DNA from: Candidatus Phycosocius bacilliformis | GTDB lineage: Bacteria; Pseudomonadota; Alphaproteobacteria; Caulobacterales; Aquidulcibacteraceae | Length of the DNA: 64,000 nucleotides | Assembly (NCBI RefSeq): GCF_003112735.1 | Contig: NZ_BFBR01000009.1 | Span: forward strand, 81,297-145,296 | Reading direction: 5' to 3' | In this document: positions 1-8,621 of the stretch, one piece after another | Numbering within the stretch: the first letter of the stretch is position 1 | Layout of the letters: each line of letters begins with the position of its first letter | Notes under the pieces: model-generated | Seen by the model: only the letters and a program-made list of their open reading frames with translations | The model's database searches: none | Told to the model about the DNA's origin: nothing | Made by a program: the position numbers and the translations under genes

Positions 1-1
1 T

Positions 2-235
2 TATCTCGATCAGAAACTGCCCCGACCCGGAACACATCGCATCTGGATGGACCACGGGACGCAAAATCTTGATTCAATCTATGCACCCTATCAGCAAGCC
101 GTTGACCAGATGTTCACAGCCAAGGGCTGGCGGCAGGGCGTGGATTTTGAGAGCCGCATCTATGACGGAGCCGATCATAATGAGGCATCTTGGCGCGCCC
201 GACTTAAAGAGCCCCTCGCCTTCCTCTTGGGCTGA
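2..235 (+). CDS. Esterase-family alpha/beta hydrolase, C-terminal fragment
   Basis: Only the last 77 codons are in the window; the gene begins upstream. The fragment has the look of the C-terminus of the putative esterase family (PF00756: enterobactin esterase/antigen 85-like). The segment around DHGTQNLD is where the catalytic acid normally lies, and GADHNEASW carries the likely catalytic histidine, followed by a terminal helix ending FLLG. The reaction would be ester (or carbohydrate-ester) hydrolysis, but substrate and location cannot be told because the signal peptide region and the nucleophile serine are outside. It precedes the SDR/nucleoside operon on the same strand with a gap of about 130 bases. 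Confidence 0.7.
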   Translation, partial: YLDQKLPRPGTHRIWMDHGTQNLDSIYAPYQQAVDQMFTAKGWRQGVDFESRIYDGADHNEASWRARLKEPLAFLLG

Positions 236-367
236 GTGTCACATCTGGCGACATAACCGGGGGCTGACAGCTGGCGAATAATCGCCATAGTGACGTGGCT
301 TGATAAAAATCACGGGCTGGCAAGACTGCGTCCGCCACACCAGGCACAAAAGGGGAGTGCGCCATTT

Positions 368-1264
368 ATGGATCCTAAGAAGCTGATGTTCCGGCCCGGC
401 CTGATGGCGGGCGAGCGCATTTTGGTCACTGGCGGGGGCACAGGTCTCGGCAAGGAAATGGCCGAAGCATTTCTGGCTTTGGGCGCTGAGGTATATATTC
501 TGGGTCGTCGAGGAGCGGTTCTGGAAGAGACGCGGGACGAATTAATGGGTCGGCATGGCGGACGGGTTGTTGCCGTACCGTGTGACATTCGCAATGCGGA
601 GGCAATCCGTGACGCGATAGACCTTATCTGGGCCGATGGAGGCACCCTGACTGGCCTGGTGAATAATGCTGCAGGCAACTTCATCTCAAGAACCGAAGAT
701 TTGTCGCCCCGCGCCTTCGACGCCATCGCCAATATCGTATTTCGAGGCACTTTCTATATGACATTGGACATCGGCAAACGTTGGATCGCCGAGGGCAAGT
801 CGGGAAATGTCATCAATATTCTCACGACCTGGGTATGGAATGGTTCAGCGTTCACTGTGCCTTCGGCTATGTCGAAATCAGGCATCCGCGCCATGGCTGA
901 ATCCCTGGCAGTAGAATGGGGCCGCTATGGCATTCGGTTCAATAATATCGCACCCGGTCCCTTCCCGACCAAAGGCATGACCGAGCGGCTGTCGCCGGGT
1001 TCGAGCATGGATTCGGCAGAACGGCAAAGCAATCCTTTAGGACGGGTTGGCGAAATGACCGAGCTGGCCAACTTGGCCGTCTTCTTAATGGCCAAGGGTG
1101 CCGAATATGTGAATGGTCAGACCATTGCCATAGATGGGGCGGCTTATCAGGCCACAGGGGGCAATTTTGCGGGATTACGTGCATGGGATGACGCCCAATG
1201 GGAGGCAGTCCGTACCATGATTAAGGCAAGCAATGACAAGGATAAGGCCGCCAGAACCGTATGA
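368..1264 (+). CDS. SDR oxidoreductase, 2,4-dienoyl-CoA reductase-like
   Basis: 298-residue short-chain dehydrogenase/reductase. The cofactor motif TGGGTGLG is at 21-28 and NNAAGN at 99-104. The active site has SAMSK (166-170) instead of the usual YxxxK, which resembles the mitochondrial/peroxisomal 2,4-dienoyl-CoA reductases; the N-terminal stretch before the Rossmann fold also fits that group. The probable reaction is NADPH-dependent reduction of an enoyl/dienoyl-CoA in fatty-acid breakdown, though the substrate is inferred only from family resemblance. I chose the ATG at 368 (AGGGGAG about 11 bases upstream) over an in-frame GTG at 290, because the extra 26 residues are not family-like. 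Its stop overlaps the next start (ATGA), so it is translationally coupled to the nucleoside hydrolase. Confidence 0.8.
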   Translation: MDPKKLMFRPGLMAGERILVTGGGTGLGKEMAEAFLALGAEVYILGRRGAVLEETRDELMGRHGGRVVAVPCDIRNAEAIRDAIDLIWADGGTLTGLVNNAAGNFISRTEDLSPRAFDAIANIVFRGTFYMTLDIGKRWIAEGKSGNVINILTTWVWNGSAFTVPSAMSKSGIRAMAESLAVEWGRYGIRFNNIAPGPFPTKGMTERLSPGSSMDSAERQSNPLGRVGEMTELANLAVFLMAKGAEYVNGQTIAIDGAAYQATGGNFAGLRAWDDAQWEAVRTMIKASNDKDKAARTV

Positions 1265-2232
1265 CTCATCACCGCGCGCCCATTTCTCTTCTCATTGATT
1301 GTGATCCCGGAGTTGATGACGCAGTTGCCCTTGCCCTGGCATTGGCAGCACCTGACCGGGTGACTCTGCTCGGCATCACCACAACGGCGGGCAATGTTGA
1401 TCTCAGGCGGACCACACGAAACGCCTGCTTGATCCGCGAGATTGCGGGGCGGCTGGATGTTCCCGTTCATTCCGGACATGCCCGACCGATGACGCGTGAG
1501 CCGGTCATAGCCGATGATTTCCATGGTCCGGATGGACTTGGCCATTATCCGATCACCCCGCTGGAATCGGGTCCAAGCTCTGAGGATGCCATTTCATTCC
1601 TTATACAGACAATCGACAGCCATCCCGCCGGTACCATCGACCTCGCGGTGACAGGGCCCATGACCAACATCGCCGTGCTGATCCGGCAGGCACCAGAGGT
1701 AGCCAAGAGGCTGCGCCAAATCATCATCATGGGTGGAGCGCGACGTGAAGGTGGAAACATCACCGCATCGGCTGAATACAATGTCTATGCAGATCCTGAG
1801 GCGGCCGACATTTGCTTGAACTCAGGCTGCAAGCTTATCATCTTGGGGCTCGACGCCACGCATCAAGTCCGGGGGACCCAAGGCTGGATTGATGCCATCA
1901 ATGCCCTTAACACGCCGCTGGCCACGTTGGTCGCCGAGATGCTGGCGTTCTCCAATGCGCTGCCGGCAAATCTGGTGGACACCGCTGAACCAGACAAGCC
2001 AGCCCCCGGCGCACCGCTGCACGATCCCTGTGTCATAGCCTATTTGCTGGTGCCCGAAGCTTTCACTTGTCAGCCCTGCCAGATCCGGGTTGAAACTCAA
2101 AGTGAACTCACACGGGGCCATACTGCGGTGGAATTCCGCCATCAGATTGCCGATGGATTCAATGCGCTGTGGGTGACCCAAATTGATGCGACTGCTGTAC
2201 TCGACCTCCTGTTAAAGTATCTGGCCCGATGA
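1261..2232 (+). CDS. Nucleoside hydrolase (inosine-uridine preferring family)
   Basis: 323 residues, usual length for ribonucleoside hydrolases. It cleaves the N-glycosidic bond of ribonucleosides to free base plus ribose. The calcium/ribose-binding signature DCDPGVDDA is at 13-21, giving Asp13, Asp15, Asp19 and Asp20; the conserved core VTGPMTNIA and IIMGG follow near the middle. Base preference (purine or pyrimidine) cannot be read from the sequence. It overlaps the upstream SDR and the downstream ribokinase by four bases each (ATGA), so hydrolase and kinase are made together: free ribose released here would be phosphorylated by the next product. Confidence 0.92.
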   Translation: MTHHRAPISLLIDCDPGVDDAVALALALAAPDRVTLLGITTTAGNVDLRRTTRNACLIREIAGRLDVPVHSGHARPMTREPVIADDFHGPDGLGHYPITPLESGPSSEDAISFLIQTIDSHPAGTIDLAVTGPMTNIAVLIRQAPEVAKRLRQIIIMGGARREGGNITASAEYNVYADPEAADICLNSGCKLIILGLDATHQVRGTQGWIDAINALNTPLATLVAEMLAFSNALPANLVDTAEPDKPAPGAPLHDPCVIAYLLVPEAFTCQPCQIRVETQSELTRGHTAVEFRHQIADGFNALWVTQIDATAVLDLLLKYLAR

Positions 2233-3095
2233 CACACCAACCTCGCATCCGAGTGATCGGTTCCATCAATCTCGATATCGTCGCGCGGGTTGAGACGCTG
2301 CCGCGACCTGGCGAGACCGTCAGTGGCGGCATCTTGGCGCACTATCCCGGTGGAAAAGGGGCCAACCAGGCCCTCGCAGCCCGACGCCTGGGTGCCGAGG
2401 TCGAGCTGATTGGAGCGGTTGGTCGTGACGATGCGGCCAGTCAAGCCTTGGCCATCCTTCGAGCGTCTGGTGTTGATTTGCACGGGGTCAAGGTCCTGGA
2501 CGCAATGACCACCGGCGTTGCCCTTATTGGTGTCGACAGACATGGCGAAAACCAAATCATCGTCGCCCCGGGGGCCAATGAACAAGTCTCTGAGGCTACC
2601 CTGCCCGTTTTCGACCAAATGGTTGATGCCACTTTGTGCCAACTCGAGCTGCCCGTCGCAACCATTGAACATGTGGCAGCAACAACCAAGGGACTCTTGT
2701 GCATCAATCTCGCGCCAGCCCAGCCTTTGCCGCCGTCCATTCTCAATCGGGCCGATATCCTGGTCGTGAATGAGACCGAGTCGGCCTTTTATGGTGACAT
2801 GCTCGACAAGAGCCGCTCACTGATTATCAAGACTTTAGGGTCACGTGGCGCGGTTGCCATCCAGCATGGACGCGAGATCGCCCGCGCTGCGTCGCCGAAG
2901 ATAGACCCAGTCGATACGACTGGTGCCGGTGACACCTTTGTCGGGGCCTTCATGGTGACATTCTTGAGAGAAGGATCGGTTGCAAAGGCGCTGACCTACG
3001 CCTGTGCGGCGGGGGCGGCGGCAACCCTGACGGCCGGGGCGCAGACATCCATGCCGACCCCCGAGCAGGTTTTGGCTCTGTTGGCGCAGAGCTGA
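2229..3095 (+). CDS. rbsK: Ribokinase (PfkB family)
   Basis: 288 residues. PfkB-family sugar kinase with both signatures: GGKGANQA at 41-48 (sugar binding) and DTTGAGDTF at 229-237, where Asp235 is the expected catalytic base. It phosphorylates D-ribose to ribose 5-phosphate with ATP in the cytoplasm. The coupling to the nucleoside hydrolase by a four-base overlap makes ribose from nucleosides the likely substrate, so the pair is a nucleoside-salvage module feeding the pentose phosphate pathway. Other PfkB sugar kinases are possible but the N-terminal GSINLDIVARVE pattern is typical for ribokinase. Confidence 0.88.
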   Translation: MTHQPRIRVIGSINLDIVARVETLPRPGETVSGGILAHYPGGKGANQALAARRLGAEVELIGAVGRDDAASQALAILRASGVDLHGVKVLDAMTTGVALIGVDRHGENQIIVAPGANEQVSEATLPVFDQMVDATLCQLELPVATIEHVAATTKGLLCINLAPAQPLPPSILNRADILVVNETESAFYGDMLDKSRSLIIKTLGSRGAVAIQHGREIARAASPKIDPVDTTGAGDTFVGAFMVTFLREGSVAKALTYACAAGAAATLTAGAQTSMPTPEQVLALLAQS

Positions 3096-3122
3096 TTTGG
3101 TCCAAATGGCCTGTTGGCCCGT

Positions 3123-3866
3123 ATGAAGCGCATGACACAGGTCAACCAACAGCATGTGATTATCCTTGGGGCCAGTGGCGCGATCGGCTCTGCTCTGGTT
3201 GAAGCCCTGCTCGCCGCGCCACACACACAGACAATCCGGTCCATAAGCCGGTCAGAATGCCACGCTTTGGACCCGCGTGTGAGCTGGTTAAGCTGTGATG
3301 TGACAGATGAGGACAGCATCGCCGCCGCAGCCGCTGCGTGCCAAACATCGGGGCCGGCAGACCTCATTATCAATGCGATCGGTGTTCTGCATGAAGAAGG
3401 ATCAATCCGGCCCGAAAAGGGCTTGCGCGATTTGGATGGCGCCATGCTGACGCGCTTGTTTCAGATCAATGCAATTGGTCCGGCGCTTGTCCTAAAACAT
3501 TTCTCCCCCCTTCTAGCACGCGACCGCCGGGCCATTTTTGCAAGCCTGTCGGCGCGGGTCGGGTCAATCAGTGATAATAAGGCGGGCGGCTGGTATGGTT
3601 ACCGGGCCTCAAAAGCGGCCCTCAATCAGTTCATCAAGACCGCAGCGGTCGAACTCGCCATCAAGAGGCCTTCGGCCATTTGCGTTGGCTTGCATCCAGG
3701 TACCGTGCGCAGCCAAATGTCCGAGCCCTTCCTGCAACGCTACACGCGCAATGAAATTTTCGAACCCGCGACGGCCGCCGCCCATTTATTGTCGGTCATT
3801 GGCACGCTGATGCCAAGCGACAGCGGTAAAGTCTTTGGCTGGGATGGGCAGGAAATATTGCCTTGA
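3123..3866 (+). CDS. SDR oxidoreductase, C-factor (CsgA)-like
   Basis: About 247 residues. The Rossmann motif GASGAIGS lies near residues 16-23, and the segment SDNKAGGWYGYRASKAALN holds the catalytic YxxxK (YRASK); this segment is characteristic of the C-factor-like SDR group. These enzymes are cytoplasmic NAD(P)-dependent oxidoreductases whose natural substrates are mostly unknown. The start is uncertain: TTG at 3114, ATG at 3123 and ATG at 3132 are all in frame and none has a strong ribosome binding site; I took the first ATG. It follows the ribokinase after about 27 bases and may be cotranscribed with it, but no link to ribose chemistry is evident. Confidence 0.78.
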   Translation: MKRMTQVNQQHVIILGASGAIGSALVEALLAAPHTQTIRSISRSECHALDPRVSWLSCDVTDEDSIAAAAAACQTSGPADLIINAIGVLHEEGSIRPEKGLRDLDGAMLTRLFQINAIGPALVLKHFSPLLARDRRAIFASLSARVGSISDNKAGGWYGYRASKAALNQFIKTAAVELAIKRPSAICVGLHPGTVRSQMSEPFLQRYTRNEIFEPATAAAHLLSVIGTLMPSDSGKVFGWDGQEILP

Positions 3867-3959
3867 TTCAGGCCAAGGTTCGCGCCGCGCATCGACCCCT
3901 TTTGATATACCAAATTTTCCGATAGGCTCTCTCCCAAGAACAAACGGGGAGAGTTTGCG

Positions 3960-4673
3960 ATGACGCATCGCACTATAACTGGCAAAATTGCCTATACATC
4001 GAAAAAGCCACATATGCTGGATCAGCCCCGCGGAGAAGAGACATTCCGCTTTACCCATCATGGTGATGGCCAGACCACATTGCGCGCTCATTGCTTCATT
4101 GCTGAGCCCGCACCGACTGTGATGCGGGATATCATTTATTCGATGGATGCGCGTCGTCGTCCGATGGACTGCCATGTCCGGCTGACTGTCGGTGACGCCT
4201 TCATGGGATCTGGCTGGTTCCGCTTTGGTGAATCCTTCATCGAATGCGAAAGTTATGGGCCAAGCATTGGGCGCGTGTCGCAGCGCGTTGAACTGGCCCA
4301 CCCGATTGATGGGTTCGGCACCCATCCAATCGTCGCCGACGGCTATTTCCTCAGTCTTCATGACTGGGAAGCCCGCAAGCGGCACAGTTTCAATATGTAT
4401 CTGCCTTCACCAGATCATCGCGGTGCCACTCCGCCCTTCCTCGCCCCGGTCAAGATCGATGGCCTGCTGATCGGGCACGAGGAAATCAAGGTCAAGGCCG
4501 GCACATTCTCCACCCGGCATTTCCAGTTTCTCGATGATGGCTCCAGCGGAATGGCCGGCGAGCATCCCGTTTATGACGTCTGGATCACAGATGACGATGA
4601 TGCCATCTTCGTCCAAGGCGGGGTGGGCGGCTATATGCAGACGTGGTACGAGTTGGTTGAACTTGAGCGTTAG
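3960..4673 (+). CDS. Conserved hypothetical protein, 237 aa
   Basis: I do not recognise a named family with certainty. The protein is soluble, without signal peptide or membrane segments. A segment near residues 163-187 (IDGLLIGHEEIKVKAGTFST, then HFQF) resembles the beta-rich DUF3108-type repeats in which a small molecule or lipid-like ligand is handled, but this is only a resemblance. The start has a good ribosome binding site (GGGGAGAG, about 7 bases upstream). The gene stands alone: it follows the SDR after about 90 bases and its 3' end overlaps the convergent aldose epimerase by four bases, so there is no room for a conventional terminator between them. Confidence 0.7.
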   Translation: MTHRTITGKIAYTSKKPHMLDQPRGEETFRFTHHGDGQTTLRAHCFIAEPAPTVMRDIIYSMDARRRPMDCHVRLTVGDAFMGSGWFRFGESFIECESYGPSIGRVSQRVELAHPIDGFGTHPIVADGYFLSLHDWEARKRHSFNMYLPSPDHRGATPPFLAPVKIDGLLIGHEEIKVKAGTFSTRHFQFLDDGSSGMAGEHPVYDVWITDDDDAIFVQGGVGGYMQTWYELVELER

Positions 4674-5578
4674 GCGTGCTGGTGGCCCGTCCAGAATGGC
4701 TTGAAACGGGTCACAATGGTCAGCGGCTTGTCAGTCAGCTCAACAACACCCAGACGACAGGGATCGGCCTCGGCAAAGGATACACACCGCGCTGTGACAG
4801 GTTCAAGACAGAAATAGCCGCTGCCTGGGGGCGTATAAAGTTGCAGCCGGGTGCAAGGCTCCGGAGTATCACCCACCAGAATCTGCGCCGTCACATCGAC
4901 ACCATGTTCAGGCCAGATAATCTGTGCACGGCCATTCCATCCCTCAAAACTATGGTCGAGATTGAGGTCTGTGGCAGCCACACCCTCTGCGAGACGCTCA
5001 ACCACCTCTGTGCGCACAAGTTGGGTTGGCAAGGCTTCGCCTGATATCTCCCAAAGTGCTTGAGCGACGAATGAAATCTGCGCGCCTGCGCTGAGGAAAT
5101 AAGGATGGGGGCCGAGGGATGACGGAAAAGGTCGATCATCTTTGCTCTGCACCGACAGACGCACTTCCACACCATCTGCGGACAGACGAAATGCTTGTCG
5201 AGTCTCAAAAACCCAAGGCCAATTCATGTCGCCATCATGATGCAGGACCAGCTCAATATGGTCGCTGCCAAGTGAGGCGACCTCCCACGGCACACGCCAC
5301 CCAATACCGTGGAGCGGGTGGCTGCCACCGATCATATTGGGAGGAATATTTGTAACCACCCCTTCCCATTCAAACCGGCCATCTACAATGCGACTGGCAT
5401 AGGGCGTCATCGGAAAACTCGACAATCCCAAGGGATCGCGGGCGGCGACTGCGCCTTCCACCGCCGGACGCAGCAAGGGCCTGCCATGCCAGTCCAACCT
5501 CGCAATCCCGCCCCCTGCTGAAGGCGCAATGGCCATCTGGAAGCCATGCGCGGCTAAGTCGATAAGCTCAGCGGTCAT
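4670..5578 (-). CDS. Aldose 1-epimerase family protein
   Basis: 302 residues, GalM-like beta-sandwich mutarotase. The likely catalytic pair is visible: His158 in GPHPYF and Glu259 in YFCLEPV. Such enzymes interconvert the alpha and beta anomers of free sugars. As the last gene of the long minus-strand unit that brings in maltodextrins and degrades glucose, it would equilibrate the alpha-glucose released by amylase with the beta-anomer and so keep glucokinase supplied; that role is inferred from position. It begins 11 bases after the pyruvate kinase stop. It belongs to the divergent GalM group often found in sugar operons, so other hexoses are possible. Confidence 0.82.
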   Translation of the reverse strand: MTAELIDLAAHGFQMAIAPSAGGGIARLDWHGRPLLRPAVEGAVAARDPLGLSSFPMTPYASRIVDGRFEWEGVVTNIPPNMIGGSHPLHGIGWRVPWEVASLGSDHIELVLHHDGDMNWPWVFETRQAFRLSADGVEVRLSVQSKDDRPFPSSLGPHPYFLSAGAQISFVAQALWEISGEALPTQLVRTEVVERLAEGVAATDLNLDHSFEGWNGRAQIIWPEHGVDVTAQILVGDTPEPCTRLQLYTPPGSGYFCLEPVTARCVSFAEADPCRLGVVELTDKPLTIVTRFKPFWTGHQHA

Positions 5579-5589
5579 AAGCCTACCTC

Positions 5590-7005
5590 TTAGGTGGCAC
5601 GCGCGATCCGCATCAGATTGGTGCCGCCTTTGGTGCCAAACGGCAGGCCAGCCACAATCACGATACGGTCACCAGGCTTTGCGGTTCCGACTTTGGAAGA
5701 CATGGCGGAGGCCACACTGGCCATATCCTCCACATCCTTGGGGTCCTTGGTGACGCGGGCTTCCAAACCCCACACCAAGGCAAGCTTGCGTGCGGTCTTG
5801 ATGCTGGGGGTTAGCACGAGAACAGGCTGCAGAGGCCGTTCGCGCGCGACGCGCAGTGCGGTGGTCCCTGTGGCGGTAAATGCCACCAGACAGGCCGCTT
5901 TTGAGGCATTGGCGGCCGTCCGGGCGGCGGCCGACACCGCGTCAGGCACAGCACTCTCAGGATCGGCATGTTCGGCATCCATTAAGCCGGGCCAACGAGG
6001 ATCTGCTTCAACCCGCTCGGCAATCCGGCTCATCACGGCAACCGCCTCAAGCGGGAATTGGCCAGCAGCGGTTTCGGCTGACAGCATCAGCGCATCGGTA
6101 CCCTCATAGACCGCATTGGCCACATCGCTCGCCTCCGCACGGGTGGGGGCTGCAGCCGAAATCATGCTTTCGAGCATTTGAGTTGCGACAATGGTTGGGA
6201 CACCGCGCTCGCGCGCCATCCGCAAGATCAGTTTTTGGGCAACAGGCACATCTTCAGGTGCGAGTTCGACTCCTAAATCCCCACGGGCCACCATAACCCC
6301 GTCGCAATAGTCAAGGATTTCAGCAAGGCTTTCCAAAGCGGCTGGCTTTTCGATCTTGGCCAAACAGGCCGCCTTGCCATTAACCAGCTTTCTCAATTCC
6401 GCCATATCGGCTGGCCTTTGGACAAAGGAAAGCGCGACCCAGTCAACACCCAGACTAAGGGCAAACATCAGGTCTCTGCGGTCCTTGTCCGTCATGGCCG
6501 AGATCGGCAAAATCGCGGTAGGGACATTGACACCCTTCCGATCTGAGATGGGGCCTGGCTGGATCACCTCTGTGTGGACCCAATCCTCACCTTGTTCGAG
6601 AACCCGCAACCTGACCCGACCATCATCGATCAACAGATCATCCCCGACTTTGATCGCCGCAAAAATCTCCGGGTGAGGCATGCAGGCGCGCAAGATGTCT
6701 CCAGGTGCCGGGTCGCGATCAAGGCGAAAATGCGCTCCCTTCTCAAGATGCACTTTGCCTTCAGTGAACGTCCCTAAGCGGAGCTTTGGCCCCTGCAGAT
6801 CAGCAAGGATCCCGATCGGACGACCGGCCGCTTTCTCAGCTGCTCGGACATTGGCATAGGCCTCTGCATGATCTTCGTGACTTCCATGACTGAAGTTCAT
6901 GCGAAAGACGTCAACTCCGGCCTGGGCAAGCGCGAGTGTCATTTCCGCAGACCGGCTGGCAGGGCCCAAAGTGGCGACAATCCGTGTGCGGCGATTACGG
7001 ATCAT
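5590..7005 (-). CDS. pyk: Pyruvate kinase
   Basis: 471 residues. Converts phosphoenolpyruvate and ADP to pyruvate and ATP. It shows the standard run of motifs: RIVATLGPAS at the N-terminus, MNFSHG, AKIEKPAAL around the catalytic lysine, the metal/substrate loop MVARGDLGVEL, and PTRAEASDVANAV followed by MLSAETAAG, then a C-terminal allosteric domain. The ATG at 7005 was chosen because MIRNRRTRI matches family starts; in-frame upstream sequence to 7092 lies inside the preceding gene and is not family-like. Its start overlaps the eda stop (ATGA). In this operon it completes the lower glycolytic part after KDPG cleavage. Confidence 0.95.
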   Translation of the reverse strand: MIRNRRTRIVATLGPASRSAEMTLALAQAGVDVFRMNFSHGSHEDHAEAYANVRAAEKAAGRPIGILADLQGPKLRLGTFTEGKVHLEKGAHFRLDRDPAPGDILRACMPHPEIFAAIKVGDDLLIDDGRVRLRVLEQGEDWVHTEVIQPGPISDRKGVNVPTAILPISAMTDKDRRDLMFALSLGVDWVALSFVQRPADMAELRKLVNGKAACLAKIEKPAALESLAEILDYCDGVMVARGDLGVELAPEDVPVAQKLILRMARERGVPTIVATQMLESMISAAAPTRAEASDVANAVYEGTDALMLSAETAAGQFPLEAVAVMSRIAERVEADPRWPGLMDAEHADPESAVPDAVSAAARTAANASKAACLVAFTATGTTALRVARERPLQPVLVLTPSIKTARKLALVWGLEARVTKDPKDVEDMASVASAMSSKVGTAKPGDRIVIVAGLPFGTKGGTNLMRIARAT

Positions 7006-7631
7006 GGCTTTTTGAATCCTGCTGCTTTGCGGGCATTGGCTTCGATGGTGGCAAAATCGCCAGCAGCAATCAGTTCCGGAGTGGCAATCCAAGTGCCGCC
7101 GACAGCCACCACATTGGGCAGGGCGAGATAGCTGTCAATCTTGTCGGGCGTGACCCCTCCGGTTGGACAAAAGCGGGCATCGGGCAATGGCCCGGCAAAG
7201 CTTTTCAGCGCCGCTGCACCGCCAGATTGCTCAGCGGGGAAAAACTTCAAAATGCCAAAGCCCTCCTCCAACCGGCTCATCACCTCAGTGGCTGTGGCCA
7301 CGCCAACCATGACATTGGCGTCGGCCTTCAAGAGAGCCGCTCGCAGGCCCGGGCTGGATCCGGGAGTCACAATGAAATCGGCACCAACTTTAAAGCAGGC
7401 CTCGACATCGCCCTCACTCAATACCGTCCCTGCGCCAATAGCCAGATCTGGCGCAGCGGCCTTCATCAGAGCGATGGCTTCAAGGGCAACAGGCGTGCGC
7501 AGGGTCACTTCAAGATTCTTCAGACCCCCGGCCTGAAGTGCCAATGCCAATTGCTCTGCCTTCTCCAGCTCAGCAATGGTGAGGACCGGAATAAGGGGCG
7601 CGGCCCGAAGCTGGGATGCAAAGCTGGTCAT
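7002..7631 (-). CDS. eda: KDPG aldolase (2-dehydro-3-deoxy-phosphogluconate aldolase)
   Basis: 209 residues, a class I aldolase of the Entner-Doudoroff pathway that splits KDPG into pyruvate and glyceraldehyde 3-phosphate. The Schiff-base lysine is Lys129 in ILKFFPAE, and the catalytic glutamate region EVTLRTP is at 41-47; IVTPG and the phosphate-binding GGV segments follow. The length is normal. It lies between glk (nine-base gap) and pyk (four-base overlap), so the enzymes on either side of it in metabolism are made from the same transcript. Confidence 0.95.
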   Translation of the reverse strand: MTSFASQLRAAPLIPVLTIAELEKAEQLALALQAGGLKNLEVTLRTPVALEAIALMKAAAPDLAIGAGTVLSEGDVEACFKVGADFIVTPGSSPGLRAALLKADANVMVGVATATEVMSRLEEGFGILKFFPAEQSGGAAALKSFAGPLPDARFCPTGGVTPDKIDSYLALPNVVAVGGTWIATPELIAAGDFATIEANARKAAGFKKP

Positions 7632-7640
7632 CGACCTCTC

Positions 7641-8621
7641 CTAACCAAAAGAAACAGGGTCCGACTTAGGACCAAAGAATGCGGCCCCTTCGAGGGCAGC
7701 AAAGCCATTCCGGGCCCGTCGAACAGGGATACCCCTCAGATAGCCACTGATCTGTCCGCGCTCCAGCAGCCGGCTTGCAAATGTCGGCGTCCGCATAAAC
7801 GGAGCCAAGGCTTCAGAAACCCCTCCCGCAATCACACACCCCCCACGCGCACCTGTGGCCAAGATTGCATTTCCCGCGAATGTCGCCAAAGAATTGATCA
7901 TAATCTCCACGGCCTCAATAGCAGAGGGATCATCTCCGGCAATCGCAGCCGGCCCAATCTCGTCACCACCTCTAAGACGCGCCACGCGACTTTCAAGCCG
8001 AGCGATCGCCTTATAGAGACGGTCAAGCCCGAGACCCGACACCAAATTCTCATAGCTCACATAGGGCAGCTCCTGCACAACAAGATCCAAAATCTCACGC
8101 TCGCGCGCAGAGCAAGGCGCATAAGCCTGGTGGCCGCCCTCGGTCGAAATCACGGACCAGCCAGACCCATCTGGTACGAGCAGAGCCATACCCAAACCAG
8201 TGCCAGGCCCCAAGACGACAATTGGTGCCCCAGGCTGGGCCTCACCATCGATCAGCACTTCAAAGGCGTCAGGACCATTTGCCGGCACAGCCCGAGCTTG
8301 AGCGGCAAAGTCATTGACCAAGGTCACGCTATCAAAGCCAAAGCGCGATTTAATCGCGCTGGCCGACACTACCCAGTCAGAATTGGTAAAGCGTACGCTG
8401 TCTGCGCCGGTCGGTCCAGCGAGCGCAAACACCGCTGTCTTGGGCAAGGCGCGACCCTCATCGCGCCACGCCGCAATTGCGTCTTCCAAGCCAGCAAAGG
8501 ACAGAACCGGCATGCGCGCCACATCTGACAATTCAACTTGCTGAGTGTTGCTGATGCGCGCAGTGGCCAAGCGAACATTGGTACCGCCGACATCACCGAC
8601 AAGAATTGGGGCCTTGCTCAT
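7641..8621 (-). CDS. glk: Glucokinase (ROK-independent, Glk family)
   Basis: 326 residues. The ATP-binding motif [12 protein letters not shown] starts at residue 8; the sugar-binding segment FTNSDWVVS, the catalytic VNDFAAQA and LGPGTGLG all follow in the order seen in E. coli-type glucokinase (PF02685). It phosphorylates cytoplasmic glucose to glucose 6-phosphate. Glucose here would come from the amylase and 4-alpha-glucanotransferase reactions, and glucose 6-phosphate goes to Zwf encoded in the same unit. Its start overlaps the edd stop by four bases. Confidence 0.95.
   Translation of the reverse strand: MSKAPILVGDVGGTNVRLATARISNTQQVELSDVARMPVLSFAGLEDAIAAWRDEGRALPKTAVFALAGPTGADSVRFTNSDWVVSASAIKSRFGFDSVTLVNDFAAQARAVPANGPDAFEVLIDGEAQPGAPIVVLGPGTGLGMALLVPDGSGWSVISTEGGHQAYAPCSAREREILDLVVQELPYVSYENLVSGLGLDRLYKAIARLESRVARLRGGDEIGPAAIAGDDPSAIEAVEIMINSLATFAGNAILATGARGGCVIAGGVSEALAPFMRTPTFASRLLERGQISGYLRGIPVRRARNGFAALEGAAFFGPKSDPVSFG

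Noticed and set aside
6936..8528. 530-codon plus-strand open frame opposite pyk, eda and glk
   Set aside because: It is the antisense shadow of three well-identified genes and has no recognisable product.
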